This document shows, piece by piece, positions 1-7,532 of a DNA stretch of 10,088 nucleotides (within the stretch, counting starts at the first letter, position 1; every line of letters begins with the position of its first letter). The notes below the pieces were generated by a model. The model worked only from the letters and a program-made list of their open reading frames with translations. It had not been told where the DNA came from and searched no databases. A program made the translations under genes and the position numbers. Origin of the DNA: CAZMGG01 sp964565715 (lineage in GTDB: Bacteria; Planctomycetota; UBA1135; UBA2386); assembly GCA_964565715.1 (NCBI GenBank), contig CAZMGG010000179.1:1-10088 (forward strand), in the 5' to 3' direction.

Positions 1-278
1 CCACCGCCCGCGGCACCGTCCTGGACGGTCTCACCAACCTGCCGCTGCACCGCGCCCGCGTCTACCACATGCACGGCCCACAGGGCATGGTCCTGGTGGA
101 GACCGACCTGAACGGCACCTTCGTGATCGGCGACCTGCCGCCCGGCGAGGTGATCCTCGAGGCCGAGTACGAGACCCGCGGGGTCACGGCGTCGGAACGG
201 ATCCGCCGCACCGGCCAACGCCAGGTGGTGATCGCCGAGGGCGTCGAACACCCGGATTGCTCGATCCGCATCGACTGA
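1..278 (+). CDS. C-terminal end of a protein with a carboxypeptidase-regulatory-like beta-sandwich domain (5' truncated)
   Basis: The reading frame is open from the left edge and ends with TGA at 276-278, so about 91 codons of the C-terminus are visible and the start lies outside the window. The visible part opens with ARGTVLDGLTNLPL and continues with V.TDLNGTFVIGDLPPGEVILEAEY-like text. The GTV.D..T..PL..A.V, TD.NG.F.I.DLPPG and final V.A.Y.. pattern is that of the carboxypeptidase regulatory-like (transthyretin/CNA-B-like) fold. Such domains usually decorate secreted or surface proteins as rigid spacers or adhesion modules. The catalytic or main part, if any, is upstream and unknown. The next gene begins 7 bp after the stop, so the two are probably co-transcribed. 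I am fairly sure of the domain and cannot name the protein. The ATG at 69 is only an internal methionine, because the domain begins before it. Confidence 0.7.
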   Translation, partial: TARGTVLDGLTNLPLHRARVYHMHGPQGMVLVETDLNGTFVIGDLPPGEVILEAEYETRGVTASERIRRTGQRQVVIAEGVEHPDCSIRID

Positions 279-285
279 GGAGCCC

Positions 286-840
286 ATGAACGGACCGCTG
301 GCGCGTCGCCTCTCCAGCCTGATCCTCGCCACCGCGTGCTGCCTCGGGCTGTGGCCGTCCAGCCAGGAGCCGCAGGACCCGCAACGGCCGCCGCCGCCGC
401 CCCAGGGCGCGCCGCCGCTGCCCACGGTGGAGGAGCCCTTCGTCAGCCCGGTGTCGCGCACCGACCTGCAGCAGCGCTTCGACCGGCCCGACCCGATCGA
501 GGGCTTCTACCAGCTGCAGGCCCGCGTCGTCGCCGGCGCCACGGTGCCGCAGGGCAGCCGCGGCTGGCTGGCTGTCGGCCGGCGACACCTGCTGATCCAG
601 CTGGAGGCGCACGGCGTCGACGCGCGGATCCCCCTGCTGCGTTCCGGCGCCCGCGCCTTCCGCCGCGAGGGCGACGCGCTGGTGCTCACCGCGCTCGGTG
701 GGCACCACACGACGCCGGACGGCGAGGTGGTCGTCGAGCGGGAGCGCTTCACCGAGACCCGCCGGGTCGAGATCGTCGGCAACGTGCTGCGCGTGCACCA
801 GGACGCGCAGAGCTGGCTCGACTTCGTCCGGATGGAGTAG
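286..840 (+). CDS. Small secreted protein of unknown function
   Basis: This 184-residue protein starts at ATG 286. A GAGGAG stretch just upstream (277-282, overlapping the previous stop) serves as ribosome binding site. Residues 1-26 form a signal-peptide-like segment: Arg7-Arg8, a hydrophobic stretch and Cys18-Cys19. The residues before the cysteines (A-T-A-C) are not a convincing lipobox, so lipoprotein status is open. A proline-rich linker (about 29-45) leads to a folded domain of about 140 residues that opens at DLQQRFDRPDPIEGFYQL and ends in the motif QDAQSWLDFVRM. The folded part looks beta-rich with regular polar/hydrophobic alternation. No catalytic motif is visible and I cannot assign a known family. 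It follows the truncated gene by 7 bp and its stop codon directly abuts the stop codon of convergent murJ. Confidence 0.75.
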   Translation: MNGPLARRLSSLILATACCLGLWPSSQEPQDPQRPPPPPQGAPPLPTVEEPFVSPVSRTDLQQRFDRPDPIEGFYQLQARVVAGATVPQGSRGWLAVGRRHLLIQLEAHGVDARIPLLRSGARAFRREGDALVLTALGGHHTTPDGEVVVERERFTETRRVEIVGNVLRVHQDAQSWLDFVRME

Positions 841-2406
841 CTACGACGGCCGCCGCCGCACCGCCTGCAGTTCCGGCGCCCGCAGCAGCCACAACGCGCC
901 GCAGTAGGCGGCCATCGCCGCGCCGATCGGCAGCGCGACACGCCAGCCCAGCACCGCCCAGCGCGTGGCGTCACCGTCCAGTGCCGGCCGCACGAGCCAG
1001 ATCGCGCCCACCATCACCGCGCTGGCGACGCCGCAGCGCAGCCAGGCACCCATGAGGCCCCCTCCCGCCGGCGCATGGACCCGGAACCGCCGCGCCAGGA
1101 ACAGGGCGTTGACGCCCGCGGTCAGGCTCGTCGCCGTCGCCAGCCCGGCGGTGCCCATGCCGACCCCGAGCACCAGCAGCAGATTGAGCAGGAAGTTGAC
1201 CAGCACCAGCCACGCCGCCTGCCGCGCCGGCGTGCGCGCGTCGCCCACCGAGTAGAAGGCCCGCGCGTAGAGCTGGGCCAGGCCGATCATCGGCAGCCCC
1301 GCCACCATGCAGATGGTGGTCCAGCTCGTCTGCACGCCGTCCTCGGCGGTGAACCTGCCGCGCTGGAACAGCACCGCGACGATGTCGTCGGCGAGCACGA
1401 TCAGCCCCAGCGCCGCCGGCAGCGTCACCAGCACCGTCGCGCCGGCGGCGCCGTCCAGCAGGCGGCGCATGCCCTGGCCATCGCCGTCGGCGGCCCGTTC
1501 CGCCAGCCGCGGGAACACCGCCACCGCCACCGCCAGGGCCGTCAGCGCGTGCGGGAACAGCAGCAGCCGGTTGGCCAGATACACGTAGTTGGTGGCCCCC
1601 GGCGACACGAGGTAGTAGGCCAGGAACTGGTCCAGCATGGCGTTGAACTGCGCCAGCGACATGCCGAGCACGGTCGGCGCCATCGTCACGAACACCGCCC
1701 GCGCCGGCGTTCCCGCCGGCGGGAAGCCCAGCACCGGCCGTTGCAGCCGCCCCTGCCGCCAGAGCGGCACCACCAGCACCAGCAGCTGGAACACGCCGCC
1801 CACCGCCAGGAACCACGCCACGAACAGGGCGATGTCGCGGTCCACCGTGATGCCGAGCGGCGCGCACAGCACGAGCCCGACGATCCAGAACACGTTGAGC
1901 ACGATCGGCACGGCCGCCGGCATCGCGAACTGCCGGTGCGCATTCAGCGCGCCGGAGTAGAGCGCCGACAGGCACACCGGCAGCGCGTAGGGGAACAGGA
2001 TCGCGTTCAGCACCAGCAGCAGCGCGATCCCCTCGGCGCCGCCCTCCTGCTGCGGGGCCGGCAGCCATTCCGGGGGCAGCAGCAGGCTCACCGTCACCAC
2101 CGCCGCCACCAGCAGCAGCAGGATGCCGATCACCGCCCCCGACACCCGCGCCAGCAGTTCCCGCGCCGGCCCGTCGCCGTCCCGGCGCAGCGCCGTGGCA
2201 TAGGCCGGCAGGAACGACGCCGACAGGGCGCCCTCGCCCAGCAGTCGCCGCAGCAGATTCGGCAGGCTCCACGCCACCAGGAACGTCCCCGACACCCAGC
2301 TTGCGCCCAGCACCGACGCCATCACGCTGTCGCGGATGAGCCCCAGGATCCGCGAGACCAGCGTCATCGCCGAGATCACCCCGGCGGCACGGGCGGTCCG
2401 GTTCAC
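841..2406 (-). CDS. murJ: MurJ lipid II flippase (MATE/MVF family)
   Basis: MurJ is the inner-membrane flippase that carries undecaprenyl-PP-MurNAc-pentapeptide-GlcNAc (lipid II) to the periplasmic face for peptidoglycan synthesis. This 521-residue product has the family's usual length and many hydrophobic segments, in line with the usual 14 helices. The signature stretches are SRILGLIRD (18-26) and NLLRRLLGEGALSASFLP (50-67), and LANRLLLFP (277-285) matches the E. coli YADRLMEFP region. The cavity arginines of E. coli MurJ (R18, R24, R52, R270) correspond to R19, R25, R53 and R280 here. Acidic E. coli positions D39 and D269 are replaced by Gly40 and Asn279. I chose GTG 2404-2406 because the family begins here and GAGGG lies 9 nt upstream on the minus strand. 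The frame stays open for about 460 more codons upstream only as the antisense of the next gene. The stop abuts the previous convergent gene with no room for a separate terminator. Confidence 0.93.
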   Translation of the reverse strand: MNRTARAAGVISAMTLVSRILGLIRDSVMASVLGASWVSGTFLVAWSLPNLLRRLLGEGALSASFLPAYATALRRDGDGPARELLARVSGAVIGILLLLVAAVVTVSLLLPPEWLPAPQQEGGAEGIALLLVLNAILFPYALPVCLSALYSGALNAHRQFAMPAAVPIVLNVFWIVGLVLCAPLGITVDRDIALFVAWFLAVGGVFQLLVLVVPLWRQGRLQRPVLGFPPAGTPARAVFVTMAPTVLGMSLAQFNAMLDQFLAYYLVSPGATNYVYLANRLLLFPHALTALAVAVAVFPRLAERAADGDGQGMRRLLDGAAGATVLVTLPAALGLIVLADDIVAVLFQRGRFTAEDGVQTSWTTICMVAGLPMIGLAQLYARAFYSVGDARTPARQAAWLVLVNFLLNLLLVLGVGMGTAGLATATSLTAGVNALFLARRFRVHAPAGGGLMGAWLRCGVASAVMVGAIWLVRPALDGDATRWAVLGWRVALPIGAAMAAYCGALWLLRAPELQAVRRRPS

Positions 2407-2494
2407 GCGCCGCTGCCCTCGGCGGGGCCGGAGACGGTCGAGGGCAATGGCGGCACGGATCGGGGCGGCATTCGCGAACTTCGCTCCCGATCCG

Positions 2495-2516
2495 GGACCG
2501 GGGACTTCCCCGGACC
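2495..2516. promoter_or_regulatory. Inverted repeat in the murJ / carboxypeptidase divergent gap
   Basis: The 171 bp between the divergent starts (2407-2577) contain a strong dyad. CCGGGG (2498-2503) and CCCCGG (2508-2513) flank the tetraloop ACTT, and beyond an A/A mismatch two further G-C pairs extend the arm (2495-2496 with 2515-2516). It lies about 60 bp upstream of the carboxypeptidase ATG. It could be an operator for a dimeric regulator or a hairpin in the leader of the peptidase mRNA. No T-run follows it, so it is not a typical terminator. The rest of the gap must hold both promoters, but I see no convincing -35/-10 pair in it. Confidence 0.35.
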
Positions 2517-2577
2517 GGCGGGCAGGGAGAACAATGCGCAGGCCCGCCGCCATCGCAAGCCACCAGCCTCGGATTCC

Positions 2578-4413
2578 ATGCGCACCCTCTTCCTGCTCGC
2601 GGCCCTCACCGCTGGCGTCTTCGCGTTCGCAGCGCACGCCCAGTCCCAGCCCGACCCGAACGCGCCGATGCTGTTCGTCGTCGACGCCGCCACCGCCGGC
2701 CAGCGCCTGCGCCTGCAGCAGCACTTCGACCTGCCCGGCGCCTGCTGCGGCGCGGTGCCGCCCGCGGGCCCCCTCGAGGTCATCGCCTGGCCGGACCAGC
2801 TCGGCCTGTTGCAGTCGATCGCGCCGGCCGCGCGCTTCGTCCGCCGCAGTCAGCCGTTCCGCGACATCCACAACGCGATGCTGGCCGCCGGCCCGGACCT
2901 GCCCGACACGCTCTACTACACCGTCGCCGAGATCGAGGCGCAGATCGACCAGCGGGCCGCCGCCTGGCCCTTGCTGGCGCAGAAGGTCAACCTCAGCACG
3001 CTGCCCGGCGGCGTGCTCACCCACGAGGGCCGGCCGATCTTCGCCCTCAAGGTCTCGGACAACGTCGCCACCGACGAGGACGAGCCAGCGATCCTGATCG
3101 CCGCCCAGCACCACGCCCGCGAGCTCAACTCGCCGCACATGGTGATCGGCGCCATGGAACGGGTGCTTGCCGCCTACGGCACCGATCCGGCCCTCACCGC
3201 CCTGGTCGACCAGTACGAGGTCTGGTTCGTGCCGATGGTCAATCCCGACGGGGTCAACCACGTCTGGAACGTCTACGACATGTGGCGCAAGAACCGCCGG
3301 CCCAACGGCGGCAGCAGCTACGGCGTCGATCTCAACCGCAACTACCCGTTCCTCTGGGGCCAGTGCGGCGCCTCGACCAACACCAGCAGCGACACCTACC
3401 GCGGACCCGCCGCCGGCAGCGAGCCGGAGGTGCGCACCATGCGCAATCTGGTGGCCCGCCTGCGCCCCGAGATCTACATCGACTTCCACAGCTCCGGCCG
3501 GCAGGTCCTCGACACCTATGCGCCCTGCGCCACGGTCAACCCGGCCATCGACGGCCTGATCGGGCGCTACCGCGATCTCCTGCGCGCGCCGATGACCTAC
3601 TCGTTCCGCGACCCCAGCGCGTCCGGCGAGGCGCCCGAGGACCACTGGGCCAGCGGCGGCACCCTCAGCTACTTGATCGAGATCAGCACCTCCTTCCAGC
3701 CGGCCTTCACCGAGACGGTCACCGAGGAAGCCCGGGTCTGGCCGGGCCTGCAGCAGGTGCTCACCGGCTTTCGCCCGGCCCTGCGCGGCCACGTGCGCTC
3801 GAGCCAGGGCCAGCCGCTAGCCGCTGCCATCACGTTCACGCCGGCCGCCTACAGCCACGGCGAGCAGGCGCAGAGCCGCGCGCGCGACGGTCGCTACGGC
3901 CTCTGGCTGCCGCTCGGCGCCTGGAACGTCACCTTCGCCGCGCCCGGCTTCCAGAGTCGCACCATCCCGGTGACCGTGACCCAGTACGACGCGCCGCAGC
4001 TGCAGGACATCGTCCTCGACCCGGTGGGACCCGCCGCGACCCTGCAGAAGGCCGGCACCGAACGCATCGGCACCACGGTGACCTTCACCTACCAGAGCCC
4101 CGGCGACACCGGCCTGCTCTGCCTGTTCGGCTGGTCGATGGGCACCGCGCCCGGCACGCCGCTCGGCGGCGGGCGCGTGCTGCCGCTCAACACCGACTTC
4201 CTGCTGGAGGCGGCGCTGCTCGGCAATCCGGTGCTCACGCCCACCTGGGTCGTGCTGGACGGCCAGGATCGCGCGCAGTCGTTCCTGCACATCCCCAACG
4301 ACCCGCTGGTGCTCGGCTTCACCACCTACGTGGCCGGCATCACCGCCGATCCTTCCTACCACCGCCTGATCAAGCGGTGGAGCCAGCCGGTCGCCGTCAC
4401 GCCCGTGCAGTGA
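2578..4413 (+). CDS. Secreted M14-family zinc carboxypeptidase with regulatory-like and planctomycete C-terminal domains
   Basis: This is a 611-residue extracytoplasmic metallocarboxypeptidase, expected to remove C-terminal amino acids from peptides. Residues 1-21 are a signal peptide with a cleavage-type AHA-Q end. The M14 domain spans about 95-400. The zinc ligands are His179 and Glu182 (HARE) and His304 (DFHSSG). Substrate-binding residues are Arg237 (MWRKN) and Asn253-Arg254 (LNRNY), the NPDG motif lies near 223, and the catalytic base is Glu368 (YLIEIS). The tyrosine that corresponds to Tyr248 of carboxypeptidase A is not evident in the segment before Glu368. Residues about 403-480 form a carboxypeptidase-regulatory-like beta-sandwich. 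Residues about 484-611 match the C-terminal module seen in many secreted planctomycete proteins (RIGTTVTF, PLGGG, HIPNDPLVLGFTTY). ATG 2578 was chosen for the signal peptide; its ribosome binding site is weak. The long frame upstream is antisense murJ. The ApaH gene follows after 26 bp. Confidence 0.93.
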   Translation: MRTLFLLAALTAGVFAFAAHAQSQPDPNAPMLFVVDAATAGQRLRLQQHFDLPGACCGAVPPAGPLEVIAWPDQLGLLQSIAPAARFVRRSQPFRDIHNAMLAAGPDLPDTLYYTVAEIEAQIDQRAAAWPLLAQKVNLSTLPGGVLTHEGRPIFALKVSDNVATDEDEPAILIAAQHHARELNSPHMVIGAMERVLAAYGTDPALTALVDQYEVWFVPMVNPDGVNHVWNVYDMWRKNRRPNGGSSYGVDLNRNYPFLWGQCGASTNTSSDTYRGPAAGSEPEVRTMRNLVARLRPEIYIDFHSSGRQVLDTYAPCATVNPAIDGLIGRYRDLLRAPMTYSFRDPSASGEAPEDHWASGGTLSYLIEISTSFQPAFTETVTEEARVWPGLQQVLTGFRPALRGHVRSSQGQPLAAAITFTPAAYSHGEQAQSRARDGRYGLWLPLGAWNVTFAAPGFQSRTIPVTVTQYDAPQLQDIVLDPVGPAATLQKAGTERIGTTVTFTYQSPGDTGLLCLFGWSMGTAPGTPLGGGRVLPLNTDFLLEAALLGNPVLTPTWVVLDGQDRAQSFLHIPNDPLVLGFTTYVAGITADPSYHRLIKRWSQPVAVTPVQ

Positions 4414-4439
4414 GCACCGTTGCCGGCGAAGATCCCCCC

Positions 4440-5084
4440 ATGCGGCGCATCTTCGTCGGCGACATCCAGGGCTGCCTCGAGCCCCTGCGCCGCCTGCTCG
4501 ACGCCCTCGGCTTCGAACCCGGCCGCGACCGGCTGCATCCGGTCGGCGACCTGGTCAACAAGGGCCCGGACAGCGACGGCGTGCTGGCGCTCTGCCGCGA
4601 TCTCGGCGCCGAACCGGTGCTCGGCAACCACGACCTGCACTGGCTCGACCGCAGGCGCGGCGACGCGACGCTGCGGCAATGGCTCGCCGGGCAGCCGATC
4701 GTGCGGCGGTGGGACGACCTGTTGCTGGTCCACGCCGGCCTGCATCCCCATTGGGACGACCGCACGATCGCGGCGCTCGCCACCGCCGACCACGGCGACC
4801 CCGCCGTCGACTATGCCGTCAACGTCCGCTACTGCGACGCCGACGGCCATCGTCCCGCCGCCGACTGGCCGCCGCCCGGCCCGCCGTTCCGCCCCTGGGA
4901 CGACTTCCATCGCGGCCCGCGGCGCGTCGTGTTCGGCCACTGGGCGCGCCGCGGCCTGGTGCGCCGCCCGCATTGCATCGGCCTCGACACCGGCTGCGTC
5001 TACGGCGGCCTCCTCAGCGCCTGGATCGCCGAGGAGGACCGTATCGTGCAGGTGCCCGGCCTGTCGCGTCCGTCTACAGGATGA
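4440..5084 (+). CDS. apaH: ApaH-type bis(5'-nucleosyl)-tetraphosphatase (calcineurin-like phosphoesterase)
   Basis: The enzyme symmetrically hydrolyses diadenosine tetraphosphate (Ap4A) to two ADP in the cytoplasm. In proteobacteria it also removes Np4 caps from RNA. This 214-residue protein shows the metallophosphatase motifs in order: GDIQGC (7-12), GDLVNKGPDS (36-45), GNHD (62-65), HAG (98-100) and FGHWA (165-169). The ApaH-specific ending LDTGCVYGG follows, close to LDTGCCWGG of E. coli ApaH. It is shorter than the 280 residues of E. coli because the helical insert between the HAG and GHW motifs is reduced, so another calcineurin-like nucleotidase of the same subgroup is possible. The start has a purine-rich GGCGAAGA stretch upstream. 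It probably shares a transcript with the carboxypeptidase gene 26 bp upstream. Its last 11 bp overlap the 3' end of the convergent gene on the other strand. Confidence 0.85.
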   Translation: MRRIFVGDIQGCLEPLRRLLDALGFEPGRDRLHPVGDLVNKGPDSDGVLALCRDLGAEPVLGNHDLHWLDRRRGDATLRQWLAGQPIVRRWDDLLLVHAGLHPHWDDRTIAALATADHGDPAVDYAVNVRYCDADGHRPAADWPPPGPPFRPWDDFHRGPRRVVFGHWARRGLVRRPHCIGLDTGCVYGGLLSAWIAEEDRIVQVPGLSRPSTG

Positions 5085-6312
5085 ACATGTGCACAGCGTT
5101 GCTCGCCGCGATCCCGAACGGCACGCCGCTGTCGTAGAAGCCGACCTGCCAGTAGGTGTCGAAGCCGTGGAAGACGGCCAGGTTGGGGATCGTGGTCTGG
5201 TAGCGGAAGCCACCGAAGTTGTCGATCGTCACCGGCAGCGCCGCCTCCACCATCAGCAGCAGGGTGCACGGGCCGAGCGGGATGTTGGCCGGCTGGCTGC
5301 CGTAGCCGAGCTGGCCGATGCCGTTGGGCAGGCCACCGCTGACATCGATCGTGATCGTGTTGCCCGGCAGCGGGCAGCCCGTCCCGGTCAGCCGCGCCAG
5401 CCCGTTGAGCCATTGGCAGCCGTTGCCGTAGGCCGTGAAGACGCCGCACGTCGCGAAGCCGCGCACCGCGATCACCCGGTCGCCGCCGCCGAACGTCGAG
5501 AACAGCATGTCGCCGGACACCGGATCGATCACCGCGCCCTCGGCGCCGGTCAGACCGGTCATGAAGTCGCGCCGCGTCGCCGGGACCGGGTCGCCATTGG
5601 CGTCGAGGTCGTAGACGGCGATGTTGCCCGACTGGTACTCGGACACCAGCACCGTGGTGAAGTCGGGCAGCAGGGGCGAGCCGCCCGGCGGGTAGAGGAT
5701 GCCCTCGGGGCCGCCGGAGAGGCCGATCGCCGGCCCGGCACCGGTGATGTCGAACGTCCCGCTCGCGTTCGGCGCCAGCGTCACGTCGTGCCAGGTGCTG
5801 GCGCTGTACGAGGCGATCTTGAAGCTGCCGGCGCCGGGGAAGCCCGCCGGCACGAACTGGCACGTGCCGACGCTGCTGGCGATCCCGGTGGCGGTGCCGA
5901 GGGCGATCGTGCTGTCCGGCGCGGTGCTGCCCACGCGGAACTGCATCAGCGTGTGGACCGGAAAGCCGGTGGCGAACAGCACGTTGCCCGGACCGTAGGT
6001 GAGCCCGCCGTCGATGTTCGGCGCGCTCGCGTGCAGCACCGGCGTGCCGAAGCCGGTGATGTGGCCGCTGCCGTCGCGCGTCACCGGCACGGCGTAGATG
6101 GCGCCGCTGCCAGAGTTGGCGGCGCCCCCCAGCAGCAGCGTGTTCGGATCGCTGTGCAGGAAGGTGATCCCGCCGAGCGGGCCGGGGATGCCGGTCACCG
6201 AACCGAGGTTGGTGAACGAATAGGCGGTGTCGAACGGCGCGACGATGGTCTGGGCGGAGGCCGCTGTGGCCAGCAGGCCGGCGGCGAGAGTGGCGAGTGG
6301 GAGTCGGATCAT
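5074..6312 (-). CDS. Secreted propeller-like protein with planctomycete C-terminal module
   Basis: The 412-residue product starts with a clear signal peptide (residues 1-20, ASA-Q cleavage), which fixes the start at ATG 6310-6312. The open frame extends about 33 codons upstream but without plausible signal sequence. Residues about 21-290 hold repeated short Gly- and Asp-rich strands such as DGGLTYGPGNVLFAT, SGGPEGILYPPGG, VLVSEYQSGNIAVYDL and GAEGAVIDPVSGDMLFST. These resemble blades of SMP-30/NHL-type beta-propellers, so a substrate- or partner-binding surface protein is likely, with no enzyme motif visible. Residues 295-412 (opening YGNGCQWLNGLARL) form the Cys-containing module found at the end of many secreted planctomycete proteins: TGTGCPLPGNT, PLGPCTLLL, TIPNLAVFHGFDTYWQ, ending SNAVHMFIL. 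The module probably serves surface display or export, which is inference. The 3' end overlaps apaH by 11 bp. Confidence 0.85.
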   Translation of the reverse strand: MIRLPLATLAAGLLATAASAQTIVAPFDTAYSFTNLGSVTGIPGPLGGITFLHSDPNTLLLGGAANSGSGAIYAVPVTRDGSGHITGFGTPVLHASAPNIDGGLTYGPGNVLFATGFPVHTLMQFRVGSTAPDSTIALGTATGIASSVGTCQFVPAGFPGAGSFKIASYSASTWHDVTLAPNASGTFDITGAGPAIGLSGGPEGILYPPGGSPLLPDFTTVLVSEYQSGNIAVYDLDANGDPVPATRRDFMTGLTGAEGAVIDPVSGDMLFSTFGGGDRVIAVRGFATCGVFTAYGNGCQWLNGLARLTGTGCPLPGNTITIDVSGGLPNGIGQLGYGSQPANIPLGPCTLLLMVEAALPVTIDNFGGFRYQTTIPNLAVFHGFDTYWQVGFYDSGVPFGIAASNAVHMFIL

Positions 6313-6429
6313 GGCTTCAGGTGGGGGAGCATCCCGCGGCGGCCGATCGGAGCCGTCGCGGCGTTCCTTCATGCCATGCGCCCGCGCGCAGACCAACGCC
6401 CACGCAGACATTTCTCGGCGGCTTGCGGC

Positions 6430-6465
6430 GCGGAAGATCGGCGATGCGCCGCGGTGGATCTTCGC
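6430..6465 (-). terminator. Hairpin directly after the phosphatase gene, possible terminator
   Basis: GAAGATC (6433-6439) pairs perfectly with GATCTTC (6457-6463). One bulged G allows two further pairs outward (6430-6432 with 6464-6465), and GGCG/CGCC (6440-6443, 6447-6450) adds an inner stem. On the minus strand the structure begins immediately after the TGA of the phosphatase gene. It lies in the 153-bp gap before the propeller-protein gene on the same strand. There is no T-run behind it, so it would be a non-canonical terminator or an mRNA-end stabiliser. Nothing else stands out in the gap 6313-6465. Confidence 0.35.
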
Positions 6466-7485
6466 TCAGCCCTGGCGCGAAGGTCCGAGCACCGCGCGCA
6501 CCGCCTCGGCGACGATCGGCGCGATGCGTTCGGCGAGCGCGCGGTTGGCGTAACCGGCGAACGCGACGTTGCTGGTGATGTCGAACGGCGCGTCGAGTTC
6601 GCCGCCGAACGGATCGGTGAGCACGCAGCCCGCCTGCCTCGCCACCAGAGCGCAGCAGAGGTCGTAGGGCTTGCTGCACAGGGAGTCGGTCTCGCCCAGC
6701 GCCGCGTGCACCAGCGGCCGCACGTCCAGCACGAAGCGGTCGCGGCCCAGCGCCAGCTCGGCGAGCTGCCCGCCGGAGCAGATGTACTGGTCGGTGTAGA
6801 CCTCGGCCTTCCGCGGGTTCCACGGTCCCAGCGCGCGGGCGAGGATGCGTTCCTCCAGGCGCGCGGTGAGTTCCTTGCCGCCCTGGAAGAAGTTGCACAC
6901 CGTGGCGAAACCGTGCTTCAGCGTGGCGCTGCGGCTCGGCACCACCGGCAGGGCCCGGCGGGCGCCGGTGGCGAGTTCGGTGCGTTCGGCGGCGGTCGGC
7001 GCGCCGGCGCTGGCCCACAGGCAGTCGCTGGTGGCCATGCGCGTGGTCGGCAGTTCGGTCATGACCGCGACGGCGGCGTCGGCGAGCCGCGTCGCCCGGC
7101 CGCGATCGGGCGCCGCCGCCATCAGGCAGAACGCCGGCCGCTTGTCGAACATCAGCCCGCGGGTGCCGTCGATGGGGTCGGCGAGCAGCCGGAACGGCGG
7201 GCCGCCGCGGCCCCGGGCGCCGAAGGTGACGCCGGCCGGGTCGAGCCCCTCGGCCAGCAGGGTGAAGTGCTGGGTTGCGCCCCAGCGCTCGCATTCCTCG
7301 AGCAGGATGGCTTCGACCGCGGCGTCGATCCCGAAGACGGTGTCGCCCTGGAGATCGCGCTCGGTGCGCGACCAGACCGCGGGCTCCTGCGCCAGCATGT
7401 GGGTGCGCAGGGCATCGCGGATGCGCTCCTGGATGGTGCGCAGGCGCGGCAGGAGGGTGTCGGGGTCGAGGGGAGAATCGGGCAC
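6466..7485 (-). CDS. Inositol monophosphatase-family phosphatase
   Basis: This 339-residue cytoplasmic protein belongs to the Mg/Li-sensitive phosphatase superfamily (inositol monophosphatase, CysQ/PAP phosphatase, fructose-bisphosphatase fold). The core signature DPIDGTRG is at 103-110 (metal ligands Asp103 and Asp106). It is preceded by LLAEG (77-81), whose Glu79 stands where the family has the second residue of GEE-type motifs. The third metal site is Asp275 in KPYDLCCALVARQAGC (272-287), matching the family's WD..A..L...AGG with Tyr for Trp. The segment GDTVFGIDAAVEAI (47-60) fits the N-terminal substrate/metal region. The protein is longer than the usual 260-275 residues, with an N-terminal helical extension. 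The exact substrate cannot be read from the sequence. The start is GTG (7483-7485) with a weak GAAG upstream. An in-frame ATG at codon 30 would cut the helix that leads into the domain. The gene is divergent from the tRNA 47 bp away. Confidence 0.85.
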   Translation of the reverse strand: MPDSPLDPDTLLPRLRTIQERIRDALRTHMLAQEPAVWSRTERDLQGDTVFGIDAAVEAILLEECERWGATQHFTLLAEGLDPAGVTFGARGRGGPPFRLLADPIDGTRGLMFDKRPAFCLMAAAPDRGRATRLADAAVAVMTELPTTRMATSDCLWASAGAPTAAERTELATGARRALPVVPSRSATLKHGFATVCNFFQGGKELTARLEERILARALGPWNPRKAEVYTDQYICSGGQLAELALGRDRFVLDVRPLVHAALGETDSLCSKPYDLCCALVARQAGCVLTDPFGGELDAPFDITSNVAFAGYANRALAERIAPIVAEAVRAVLGPSRQG

Positions 7486-7490
7486 GGGTC

Positions 7491-7519
7491 TTCGACGGCG
7501 GGGGGCGGGAAGGTATAGA
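7491..7519 (+). promoter_or_regulatory. Possible promoter of the tRNA gene
   Basis: TATAGA (7514-7519) is a fair -10 box. TTCGAC (7491-7496) sits 17 bp upstream as a poor -35. This would start transcription a few bases before the mature tRNA at 7533. In this very GC-rich gap an isolated TATAGA is notable, but the -35 match is weak. Confidence 0.3.
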
Positions 7520-7532
7520 GGGTGGCCGATCC

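Noticed and set aside
286..360. Lipoprotein signal in the 184-residue secreted protein
   Set aside because: The residues before the cysteines are A-T-A, without the Leu/Val/Ile at -3 expected of a lipobox. The segment is kept only as a general signal peptide.
1075..2577. A 500-codon upstream extension of the peptidase on the plus strand
   Set aside because: The text is His/Gln/Arg-rich antisense of murJ. The signal peptide at 2578 marks the true start.
2407..3792. A 460-codon N-terminal extension of murJ on the minus strand
   Set aside because: It is the antisense of the M14 peptidase with no family similarity. MurJ proteins begin at the GTG 2404-2406, which has its own ribosome site.
4420..7518. 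A 1032-codon plus-strand open frame
   Set aside because: It runs through the out-of-frame apaH sequence and the antisense of two clear minus-strand genes. Long stop-free shadows are normal at this GC content.
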